55,219 bases of DNA, from contig CACXJZ010000015.1 of NCBI GenBank assembly GCA_902768105.1, forward strand, positions 1 to 55,219, read 5' to 3'. The position numbers were made by a program, and so were the translations under genes. Below, piece by piece: positions 34,252-41,381 of this stretch; within the stretch, counting starts at the first letter, position 1, and the number at the start of each line of letters is the position of its first letter. Below the pieces are notes generated by a model. That model was not told the DNA's origin, made no database searches, and worked only from the letters and a program-made list of their open reading frames with translations. This stretch comes from an uncultured Prevotellaceae bacterium. GTDB lineage: Bacteria > Bacteroidota > Bacteroidia > Bacteroidales > Bacteroidaceae.

Positions 34252-35314
34252 GGAATGTACGGCACTACGTGGCATCGCCATTCTTGGCATCATGCTGCAT
34301 AACTACTGTCACTGGCTTCGAATGGCAGTGAAGGAGAACGAGTTTACCTTTACTGCTGCCAATAATGAGCGACTGATTGACGTCGTGAGCAATCCCGACT
34401 GGAACCTGCCCGTCCATCTGTTGTCGTACTTCGGTCACTATGGTGTGCCCCTCTTCTTCTTCCTCAGTGGCTTCGGGTTGGTGAAGAAATATGAGGCCCC
34501 CCTCTTATCCCCCCAATTAGGGGGAAGACCTGGCGCGCAGGAATCCTCTCCAATTGGGGGTAGGTTGTTGGAGGCATTCCTCAAGCTCTTCCGCATGATG
34601 ATCATCGGCTATGTGCTGTTCCTCATTGTTGACTTCATGACCCCTGGCCCGCACCATTACGCGCTGCTTGACGTGGTGGCACAGCTGCTCATGTTCAACA
34701 ATCTGCTACCCACGCCCGACAAGGTTATCTGGCCTGGTCCCTACTGGTTCTTTGGCATGATGATGCAGCTATATATCATCTATTGGTTGATTATTCGCGG
34801 CCGTCATTGGGCTCTTGTGATAGCCTTGATTATGGTCTGCTGGCTCGTTCAGCTGCCTTTCTTAGATGATGCCATGATGCTCAACCGCCTGCGCTATAAC
34901 TGTATCAGCGGTATGCTGCCCTTCGGAATGGGTATTCTGATTGCCCGTCATGCCACGATACAGCTGAAGAAGTGGCATTGTTGGTTGCTGGGTGTTGGGT
35001 GTTTGGCGTTGGTTGTGTGCGGCTGTCTGTTGTCTGCTCATACTTGGCTGTGGGTACCTGTGGCCATCGTGTTTGCAGGTATTGCCTTCATCAAACTCAT
35101 GCCAGAGCGCGTACTCGGCTGGCTCGTTTGGACAGGAGGTATCTCGGCTGCCATCTTCGTGGCACACCCTGCATTACGTAAGATATTCATTCCTATCTCG
35201 CACCGCGGCGACATCTATGCCGGCCTGCTCATCTATGTCATTGCCACGTTTGTGGTAGCATGGCTGCTGAATAGAACCATCCATCGTCCATCACCTAACC
35301 CTCGACACCCATGA
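34238..35314 (+). CDS. Acyltransferase 3 family membrane protein
   Basis: 358 residues from MINYKECTALRG, overlapping the transferase gene by 14 nt. An N-terminal family motif with Arg-Gly (ALRGIAILGIMLHNYCHW) and about nine further membrane spans (LFFFLSGFGLVKKYE, PYWFFGMMMQLYIIYWLII, WLVWTGGISAAIFVAHPAL). Such enzymes move acetyl or other acyl groups to sugars of surface polysaccharide or lipid. A GC-rich repeat inserts LLSPQLGGRPGAQESSPIGG (34495-34573) into the loop after the first spans. A second acyltransferase gene follows with a 4-nt overlap. Confidence 0.85.
   Translation: MINYKECTALRGIAILGIMLHNYCHWLRMAVKENEFTFTAANNERLIDVVSNPDWNLPVHLLSYFGHYGVPLFFFLSGFGLVKKYEAPLLSPQLGGRPGAQESSPIGGRLLEAFLKLFRMMIIGYVLFLIVDFMTPGPHHYALLDVVAQLLMFNNLLPTPDKVIWPGPYWFFGMMMQLYIIYWLIIRGRHWALVIALIMVCWLVQLPFLDDAMMLNRLRYNCISGMLPFGMGILIARHATIQLKKWHCWLLGVGCLALVVCGCLLSAHTWLWVPVAIVFAGIAFIKLMPERVLGWLVWTGGISAAIFVAHPALRKIFIPISHRGDIYAGLLIYVIATFVVAWLLNRTIHRPSPNPRHP
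34495..34573. repeat. GC-rich repeat with inverted arms in the acyltransferase gene
   Basis: CCCCCCAATTAGGGGG and CTCCAATTGGGGGTAGG flank a GGCGCGC core. The encoded peptide is in frame and in a predicted loop. Confidence 0.7.
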
Positions 35315-36294
35315 AGCCAATGAACCTACACGATTTGAGCCGCTTCCGCGGTGAACTGATGGGCATTGCCATGCTCGTCGTCATGATGTTTCACGTGGGC
35401 TTCTCTCGTTATGACACCATCTGGTTCTGCATGAATCGCTGTGGCAATGTGGGTGTTGATATGTTCCTCTTCCTCAGTGGAATAGGACTGTGGTACGCAT
35501 GGTGTAAAGGAACTCAGAACCTCTTAGTCTTCTACCGTCGACGTTTCCAGCGCATCTATCCTGCCTGGCTGCTGCTGTCGAGCCTCTACTATGTGCCGTT
35601 ATACTTCGAAGGGAAATTCACGCTCTTGCAAACCATAGGAAACATACTCATCGGCTGGCGGCTGTGGAGTGGCTTTGTGGATGAGTTCTGGTTTATTCCG
35701 ATGATTCTGGCGTTCTATCTGGTGGCACCATTCTACATGATGCTGATTCGGAAACACGAGGCATGGCGCTGGCTGCCGATGGTGGCAATGGTGTTCTGTG
35801 TGCTCCTGCAGTATTGGCAACCGCTGAATGTAGCGGCAGGACACCTGGAGATACTTTTCAGTCGGGTGCCCATCTTCCTGTTGGGCATCAATGCCGGCCA
35901 GTGGGTGAAGGAGGAGCGTCAGCTGGAGCCACATGCCTTTTGGCTGCTTCTGCTGTTGTTCGTATTAAGCTTCGGCGTATGCATCAACTTTGAGAACGGC
36001 CTGCGCGGACGGTTCCCGTTGTTCCTGGAGCGCATGGTCTATATCCCGCTGAGCATCTCGGCCCTGTTATTGCTCTGCAAAGTGTTGGCTCACAGTCCCC
36101 AATGGCTGACCAAGGCGCTGGCGTTCGTGGGTACGGTGAGTCTGGAACTCTATCTCATTCACGTCAACTTCGTACTGAAATACCTGCAGCCCTACAACCT
36201 CGGCTATTGGCTGACGCTCCTGCTGATGACGGCCATTGCCCTGTTGTTGGCATGGATCATTCATAAACTCCTATCGCTCATCCCATGGAAGTAA
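35311..36294 (+). CDS. Acyltransferase 3 family membrane protein
   Basis: 327 residues. The first-span motif SRFRGELMGIAMLVVMMFHVGFSRYD (conserved Arg and His), GVDMFLFLSGIGLWYAW, YRRRFQRIYPAWLLL, FWFIPMILAFYLVAPFYMML and about ten spans in total. It ends VSLELYLIHVNFVLKYL, a usual closing motif. It overlaps the preceding acyltransferase gene by 4 nt and the following HAD gene by 10 nt, so it is a core member of this operon. It probably acylates a cell-surface sugar; the substrate cannot be read from sequence. Confidence 0.88.
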   Translation: MKPMNLHDLSRFRGELMGIAMLVVMMFHVGFSRYDTIWFCMNRCGNVGVDMFLFLSGIGLWYAWCKGTQNLLVFYRRRFQRIYPAWLLLSSLYYVPLYFEGKFTLLQTIGNILIGWRLWSGFVDEFWFIPMILAFYLVAPFYMMLIRKHEAWRWLPMVAMVFCVLLQYWQPLNVAAGHLEILFSRVPIFLLGINAGQWVKEERQLEPHAFWLLLLLFVLSFGVCINFENGLRGRFPLFLERMVYIPLSISALLLLCKVLAHSPQWLTKALAFVGTVSLELYLIHVNFVLKYLQPYNLGYWLTLLLMTAIALLLAWIIHKLLSLIPWK

Positions 36295-36869
36295 AGAAAA
36301 AGATAGTCATCTTCGACTTCGACGGTACGCTGACCACGCATGACACGCTGCTCGAGTTTATCCGTTTCGCCTGTGGACGGTGGGCGTTCCTCTGGGGATT
36401 CCTGCTTCATGCTCCGCTGCTGGTTCTCATGAAACTACGTCTCTACCATAACGGCAAGACCAAGGAACGCATCTTCAGCTATTTCTTCAAAGGCTGGACA
36501 GAGGAGCGCTTCAACCAGTGTGGTCGGGAGTTCTGCTCCCAATACCAACATCTGCTCCGCCCCTCCACCGTGGCCCTCTTACGCAAGGCGCAGCAGGACG
36601 GAGCCCGTGTGCTCATCGTTACAGCCAGCATCGACCGTTGGGTACAGCCCTTCTTCCCTGACGTGGAGGTGATAGCTACGAGGTGCGAGGTGCAAGATGC
36701 GAGGTTATCCGGCCGTTTCTCGACGCCCAACTGTTATGGACCAGAGAAGGTGCGCCGCCTCAATGAACTGATTGATGACCGTGCCGTCTATCACATCACC
36801 GCCTATGGTGACAGTCGTGGTGACCGTGAACTGTTAGCATGGGCAGACGAAGGAATACATATCAAATAA
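36285..36869 (+). CDS. HAD-IB family phosphatase (SerB/CicA-like)
   Basis: 194 residues. HAD motif I FDFDGTLT at about 10-17, a helical cap (FIRFACGRWAFLWGFLLHAPLLVLMKL), motif II VLIVTASID, motif III region NCYGPEKVRRL (Lys), motif IV AYGDSRGDRELLAWA. Subclass IB enzymes dephosphorylate small phosphomonoesters or lipid phosphates. In this operon it may work on a lipid or sugar precursor (inference). A micro-repeat (36674-36707) encodes RCEVQDARLSG after VIAT, a place where relatives have a short turn. Confidence 0.85.
   Translation: MEVKKKIVIFDFDGTLTTHDTLLEFIRFACGRWAFLWGFLLHAPLLVLMKLRLYHNGKTKERIFSYFFKGWTEERFNQCGREFCSQYQHLLRPSTVALLRKAQQDGARVLIVTASIDRWVQPFFPDVEVIATRCEVQDARLSGRFSTPNCYGPEKVRRLNELIDDRAVYHITAYGDSRGDRELLAWADEGIHIK
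36674..36707. repeat. TACGAGGTGCGAGGTGC micro-repeat in the HAD gene
   Basis: Same sequence style as 32885-32958; in frame between motif II and motif III. Confidence 0.55.
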
Positions 36870-36877
36870 CATAGAAT

Positions 36878-38320
36878 ATGAAGACATTATTTAAAATACT
36901 CAAGTTACTCATGATCCGGCCGAGCGAGTGGTTAGCTTCTGCTCCACTGATGGCTTACTTCACGTGGTTGAACTATCTTATTGTCACTAAGTATGCCGAC
37001 ATCTTCATGCACACACAGAAGACATCGGATTTCTACGACAACTTCCGTGTCTCGGGTTTCGACTCGCTCATTTACAGTACGCTGACCCAGTGGCATCTGG
37101 CATTCTTTGTACACCGTCACCCGCTGTTGGCTGACATGCTGTGGCCGCTGACCGAGGTGAACAGCTGGTTCTATGCCTGGACTGGACTGAACATGGCTCC
37201 CGTCCTCGTGGCCATCATACTCATGGTCTTCACACTCTATACGTTTGTTTTCATCCGCCGTACCTTCCGCGAGGTAGTTGGACTGGGCCGTCTCGATTCG
37301 AACCTGCTGACCTACCTCACCTTCTCGTTTGGATACATCACGCTGACATACATTGTGCCTGACCACTTTGCCGGTTCCATGACGCTGTTGACGCTGACCG
37401 TCTATCTGGCAGGCAAGAAGATGCAGACAGGCAAGGCGTTCACCATCTTCCAGACCATTGTGCTCTTCCTGCTGACGGCAGGTGTGACCATGAGCAATGG
37501 CGTGAAGACTTTTATCATGGCGCTCTTTACCAATGGCAAGCGTTTTTGGAAACCGGGCTATCTCATTCTTGGCGTGCTGTTGCCTGCGGCCTTGATATGG
37601 GGCTTTGCCCAGTGGCAGCAGCAGAAGTACATTGAGCCGCGTGAACAGCAGAAGGCTGCCAAGCGACGTGCACAGAGCGCCGCTGAATTGCGGGCGTATG
37701 TCAAGGCTGTGGCTGATACCACGACGACGCTCTACGACTCTGTCTCCATAGCCATAGAGGGCAAGCGCCGTTACCAGCAGCACTTGTGGGAGGTGCATGA
37801 GCGTAATATGAAGGACCCTTGGAATGCACATAAGGGAAAGACGCTGACCAAGACAGGCTTCGGTGCGTGGACAGATATCAGCACACCTCGTTGGGACAGT
37901 ATGGTGGAGAATCTCTTTGGTGAGGGCATCCAGCTACATAAGGACAACCTCTTAGAAGACACGCTGCGTTCGCGTCCCGTCATCATCATGTATCGTGGGT
38001 GGTATAACTATGTGGCAGAGATGCTGCTCGTGCTGCTTTTCCTGACGGGCATCTGGTATGGTCGTCGCAGCCGTTTCCTGTGGATGCTGCTGTCGTGTAT
38101 GGCTTTCGACATGGTATTGCACCTGGGTTTGGGCTTCGGACTCAACGAGGTCTATATCATGACTGCCCACTGGGCCTTTATTCTCCCTGTAGCCATTGGT
38201 TTTCTGCTTTATCACGTGAAAGGCTTACACCACCTTTCCCTCCACGTGCTCATTGCCCTGCTCACGTTGTGGCTATGGATATGGAACGGCTGGCTGATTG
38301 TCAGCTATCTGTCTAATTAA
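36878..38320 (+). CDS. Polytopic membrane protein, possibly DUF6080-like
   Basis: 480 residues with about ten membrane spans in two groups (about 20-245 and 385-475), separated by a soluble charged segment of about 130 residues (IEPREQQKAAKRRAQSAAELRAYVKAV, WEVHERNMKDPWN, WDSMVENLFGEGIQLHKDNLLEDTLRSR). The layout recalls large envelope-polysaccharide membrane enzymes of the GT-C type, but I see no diagnostic motif. It starts 8 nt after the HAD gene and ends 14 nt before a GT2 gene, so it is probably part of the same surface-glycan pathway. Family assignment is uncertain. Confidence 0.65.
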   Translation: MKTLFKILKLLMIRPSEWLASAPLMAYFTWLNYLIVTKYADIFMHTQKTSDFYDNFRVSGFDSLIYSTLTQWHLAFFVHRHPLLADMLWPLTEVNSWFYAWTGLNMAPVLVAIILMVFTLYTFVFIRRTFREVVGLGRLDSNLLTYLTFSFGYITLTYIVPDHFAGSMTLLTLTVYLAGKKMQTGKAFTIFQTIVLFLLTAGVTMSNGVKTFIMALFTNGKRFWKPGYLILGVLLPAALIWGFAQWQQQKYIEPREQQKAAKRRAQSAAELRAYVKAVADTTTTLYDSVSIAIEGKRRYQQHLWEVHERNMKDPWNAHKGKTLTKTGFGAWTDISTPRWDSMVENLFGEGIQLHKDNLLEDTLRSRPVIIMYRGWYNYVAEMLLVLLFLTGIWYGRRSRFLWMLLSCMAFDMVLHLGLGFGLNEVYIMTAHWAFILPVAIGFLLYHVKGLHHLSLHVLIALLTLWLWIWNGWLIVSYLSN

Positions 38321-38334
38321 TTCCTGATGTATCG

Positions 38335-39300
38335 ATGAAAGTATCTGTTCTCGTTCCCATATATGGTGTTGAGCAATATATTGCCCAATGTGCCGAGTCC
38401 TTGTTTTGCCAGACCTATGAGGATATAGAATATTTATTTGTGGATGATTGTACACCAGACAAAAGCATAAGTATTCTTTCTGAGGTGTCAGCCCGTTATC
38501 CACATCGACAGCAGCAGATGCAAATCATACACCACGAAAAGAACAAGGGGCTTGGTGCTGCTCGATTGACGGCCTTACAGAGTGCTACAGGTGATTATGT
38601 CATGCATGTGGATAGCGATGATGAGTTGCCCCTTGATGCTGTTAAACTGTTGGCAGAGAAAGCCCAAGAGACAAAGAGTGACATCATTGACGGAGGATAT
38701 GCGATGATGTGTCAAGGTAAGATTACCGAGCGCCACGAACCCTATCAGGGAAGCAAGGAATCATTCTTAAAGCTGATGCTTTGTCAGAACATCGTGCTCA
38801 GCATGGTGTGGGGACGTTTGTACCGTCGTACGCTGTATACAGATTATCAGGTTTTTCCTGTCCCTGGAATTGATTATGCTGAGGATCTCGGCTTGGTGCC
38901 ACGACTGTATTTCCATGCTTCCCGTGCCTGTGTGAAAGAGGTGGTTTATCATTATCGCGACGATAACGCAACGTCCTATACCAATGTCACGATGTCCGAA
39001 AAGGCCAAACAGTCATTCTTAAAGGCGAATGCGCTTGTTTTCGATTTCTATCAGAAACATGACCAGCAGGGAACCTATCGTTTTCCGTTAGAGATAGGAT
39101 ATGCCAGTATGTTACGTACTGCACGAAGGAATGACATATCGAAAGAACAGGTGGATGCGGAGTGTCAGTTTTGCCCCCGTTTCCTGGTGACAAGATTATT
39201 GGCGAAGACCATGCGTAGCCGGATACCTCTTGCTGTCTGTTCCTTCTTCTATCGTTCCCTACGAAAAATGTATGCGATTAGGGTTTGTTGTCCTTCTTGA
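38335..39300 (+). CDS. GT2 family glycosyltransferase
   Basis: 321 residues. GT-A fold start MKVSVLVPIYGVEQYIAQCAESL, EYLFVDDCTPDKS, KNKGLGAARLTALQSATGDYVMHVDSDDELP (DxD at about 95-98), and the acceptor-side SMVWGRLYRRTLY and DYAEDLGLVPRLYFHA. It is a cytoplasmic enzyme that adds a sugar to lipid-linked surface glycan. The C-terminus (MRSRIPLAVCSFFYRSLRKMY) is hydrophobic and basic, as for membrane attachment. It is less G/C-rich than the genes before it. Its end overlaps the convergent flippase gene by 23 nt. Confidence 0.92.
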   Translation: MKVSVLVPIYGVEQYIAQCAESLFCQTYEDIEYLFVDDCTPDKSISILSEVSARYPHRQQQMQIIHHEKNKGLGAARLTALQSATGDYVMHVDSDDELPLDAVKLLAEKAQETKSDIIDGGYAMMCQGKITERHEPYQGSKESFLKLMLCQNIVLSMVWGRLYRRTLYTDYQVFPVPGIDYAEDLGLVPRLYFHASRACVKEVVYHYRDDNATSYTNVTMSEKAKQSFLKANALVFDFYQKHDQQGTYRFPLEIGYASMLRTARRNDISKEQVDAECQFCPRFLVTRLLAKTMRSRIPLAVCSFFYRSLRKMYAIRVCCPS

Positions 39301-40732
39301 GTTTTTGCAAGAAGAACTCTTCAAACTCGCGAAGAATTCTTACACGTAGAAGTTTCATGAGAAGATAATACAGAACAGTGGCTATGAGTACCCTGCTGAG
39401 AAGCAGCCATACGTACGTGTGTATATAATAGGTACACATATAGGTAATAACCATTACCGCAGCTGCAACAAGGCAGAAGGGGAAGATGTCTTTCATGATG
39501 TCAGTCCAGCGTAGCGCTATCAGACGGTGGGCTACAGCCTGCCATACCGCCAGCCAGAGAATGGTGATGATGGTATAACCCACGACAATCCAGAAGATGC
39601 CTGCCTGATGGAATACTGCCACCAGACCTAATTGCAGAAGAATAAGCAGTGTGGTACACCAGAAGTAGAGGTCGGACCGCCCTTTACTGATGGTCATGTT
39701 CTGATAAAGTGTATAGAAAGGCATGAAGGCCCCGCTCAGGCATAGCACCTGTAAAAGCGGCACACACTCAGCCCACTTGCTTCCGATGGTAACATGAATA
39801 AACTCATCGGCTACCAATGCGAGTCCAAACATGACAGGGAAAGAGAAAAGGGCGGTAGCACGTGCAATCTTCCTGAAGACACGTACCTCCCGCTCATTGT
39901 CATCACGAATGTCCACCATCACGGGCTGTGCCACTTGTGCCACCGCGCCCGATACCGTGCTTGATGCCATATTGTCCCATTTCAGCGCCTGATAAAAGTT
40001 TCCCACTTGTGCTATAGGGTATAGGCGTCCAAAGATGAATGTCAGAACGTTCGTACTTACCGTGTTGATGATATTGGTTAACAATATCTTGACACTAAAG
40101 CCGAACATCTCCTTGATGGGACTGAAGTCAAAGTGCCATTGTGGACAGAAACGTGTACAATAATAGCGTGCTATTGTAGTCACCGTTACGTAGATAATCT
40201 GTTGCCATGCCAGACTCCAGTAGCCATAGCCCAGATAGGCAAGAAGAATTCCGCAAAGTCCTGATGTGAGAGAAGCTATAATGGCTATCAGGGCATTCTC
40301 GCGGTTCATCAGATTCTTATACATATAGGCGCTGGGTGCTATGCCGAACGAGGAGATGACGAATCCAAGGAAGATAAATCGTGACAGGCTGACAAGTGCT
40401 GGCTGATGGAAGAACTCCGCAATGAGCGGTGCGGAAAAGAACAGGACCAGATAGATGGTAAAGCTCGCAATGATGTTAAACCAGAACACGGCATTAAAGT
40501 CGCGTCGGCCAGGTTGCTTCATGTTAATCAGTCCTTGGGTAAAGCCGCTACTCTGCAGATTACCCGCAATGGCAATGAAGATGGCCAGTACGCCCACGAT
40601 ACCGTAGTCATCGGGCGAGAGCAGACGAGCCAGGAAAATACCTAACAAAAGACTTATGACCTGAGTAGCGCCACTATTGAGTGCCCCCCAGAACAGTCCT
40701 TTTGCCGTTTTCTCTTTAAGAGTTTCTGCCAT
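39278..40732 (-). CDS. Wzx-type polysaccharide/oligosaccharide flippase
   Basis: 484 residues, 12-14 membrane spans over the whole length. Family features: MAETLKEKTAKGLFWGALNSGATQVISLLLGIFLARLLSPDDYGIVGVLAIFIAI at the start and YQALKWDNMASSTVSGAVAQVAQPVMVDI in the middle. It flips lipid-linked O-antigen-like units across the inner membrane. Its 3' end overlaps the GT2 gene; both are A/T-richer than their neighbours, a common sign of exchange in surface-glycan clusters. The start is supported by a promoter whose -7 box ends 8 nt before the ATG. Confidence 0.92.
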   Translation of the reverse strand: MAETLKEKTAKGLFWGALNSGATQVISLLLGIFLARLLSPDDYGIVGVLAIFIAIAGNLQSSGFTQGLINMKQPGRRDFNAVFWFNIIASFTIYLVLFFSAPLIAEFFHQPALVSLSRFIFLGFVISSFGIAPSAYMYKNLMNRENALIAIIASLTSGLCGILLAYLGYGYWSLAWQQIIYVTVTTIARYYCTRFCPQWHFDFSPIKEMFGFSVKILLTNIINTVSTNVLTFIFGRLYPIAQVGNFYQALKWDNMASSTVSGAVAQVAQPVMVDIRDDNEREVRVFRKIARATALFSFPVMFGLALVADEFIHVTIGSKWAECVPLLQVLCLSGAFMPFYTLYQNMTISKGRSDLYFWCTTLLILLQLGLVAVFHQAGIFWIVVGYTIITILWLAVWQAVAHRLIALRWTDIMKDIFPFCLVAAAVMVITYMCTYYIHTYVWLLLSRVLIATVLYYLLMKLLRVRILREFEEFFLQKLKKDNKP

Positions 40733-40740
40733 ACGTGCTG

Positions 40741-40771
40741 CAAAGATACCTAAAAATCTTTAAACAGCAAT
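40741..40771 (-). promoter_or_regulatory. Flippase promoter placed for a near-leaderless mRNA
   Basis: Minus strand TTG (40768-40770), 19 nt, TATCTTTG (40741-40748), then eight bases and the ATG at 40732. Confidence 0.65.
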
Positions 40772-40793
40772 TTATCCTCCGTTTTTTTTCTTT

Positions 40794-41375
40794 TTATTGA
40801 GAGTTATTAGTAATCATTTTCCGCCAACGGAAATAGCCAAAGACGGCAATGATGACGTAAAGTGCATAGAGCGATGACTTGAAGGGCAGCTCCTTGTAGG
40901 CATAGAGTCCGCAGGTCACTACATCAACGGCTATCCAAATGAACCACTGCTCCAGATACTTATGAGCCAAGGCCCAGATTCCCAACAGGCTAAGGGCTGT
41001 GGTAAAGCTGTCTGCAAGGGGTACCGTGGAGTCGGTAAATGTGATCAGTATCCAGTAGATGAGCATCCACAGACCAAATGTGATGAGCAGCCAAGGGACA
41101 ATGAGGCGGCGGGGGAAGAGAGTGATGGGCAAACCCTCCACCTTCCACCCTCCACCTTCCACCTTTAGCCACTTCCAAAATCCATAGACCGTCATGGCGA
41201 GATAGTAGAATTCCATGGCGCAGTCGGCATACAGGCCCTTCTGGAAATAGAGCACGATACCCAGCGACTGCATGGCGAATCCCACGACCCACATCCACAC
41301 GCTGGCTCGATACTCGAACAGGATGTATGCCAGTCCGAGTACCGTGGTGATGATGTCGAGCGGGTGGATTTGCAT
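40794..41375 (-). CDS. pnuT: PnuC family transporter, probable thiamine transporter PnuT
   Basis: 193 residues with about seven membrane spans. PnuC-type features are ILFEYRASVWMWVVGFAMQSLGIVLYFQKGLYADCAMEFYYLAMTVYGFWKW and the C-terminal half EQWFIWIAVDVVTCGLYAYKELPFKSSLYALYVIIAVFGYFRWRK. It carries vitamins across the inner membrane by facilitated diffusion. The gene starts 6 nt after a TonB receptor gene that is controlled by a TPP riboswitch, so thiamine is the likely substrate rather than nicotinamide riboside. A micro-repeat inserts KVEGGGWKVEG in a loop. Confidence 0.9.
   Translation of the reverse strand: MQIHPLDIITTVLGLAYILFEYRASVWMWVVGFAMQSLGIVLYFQKGLYADCAMEFYYLAMTVYGFWKWLKVEGGGWKVEGLPITLFPRRLIVPWLLITFGLWMLIYWILITFTDSTVPLADSFTTALSLLGIWALAHKYLEQWFIWIAVDVVTCGLYAYKELPFKSSLYALYVIIAVFGYFRWRKMITNNSQ
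41133..41166. repeat. CCTCCACCTTCCACC micro-repeat in pnuT
   Basis: ACCCTCCACCTTCCACCCTCCACCTTCCACCTTT encodes KVEGGGWKVEG on the minus strand, in a loop after a membrane span. Confidence 0.65.
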
Positions 41376-41381
41376 TTTAGA

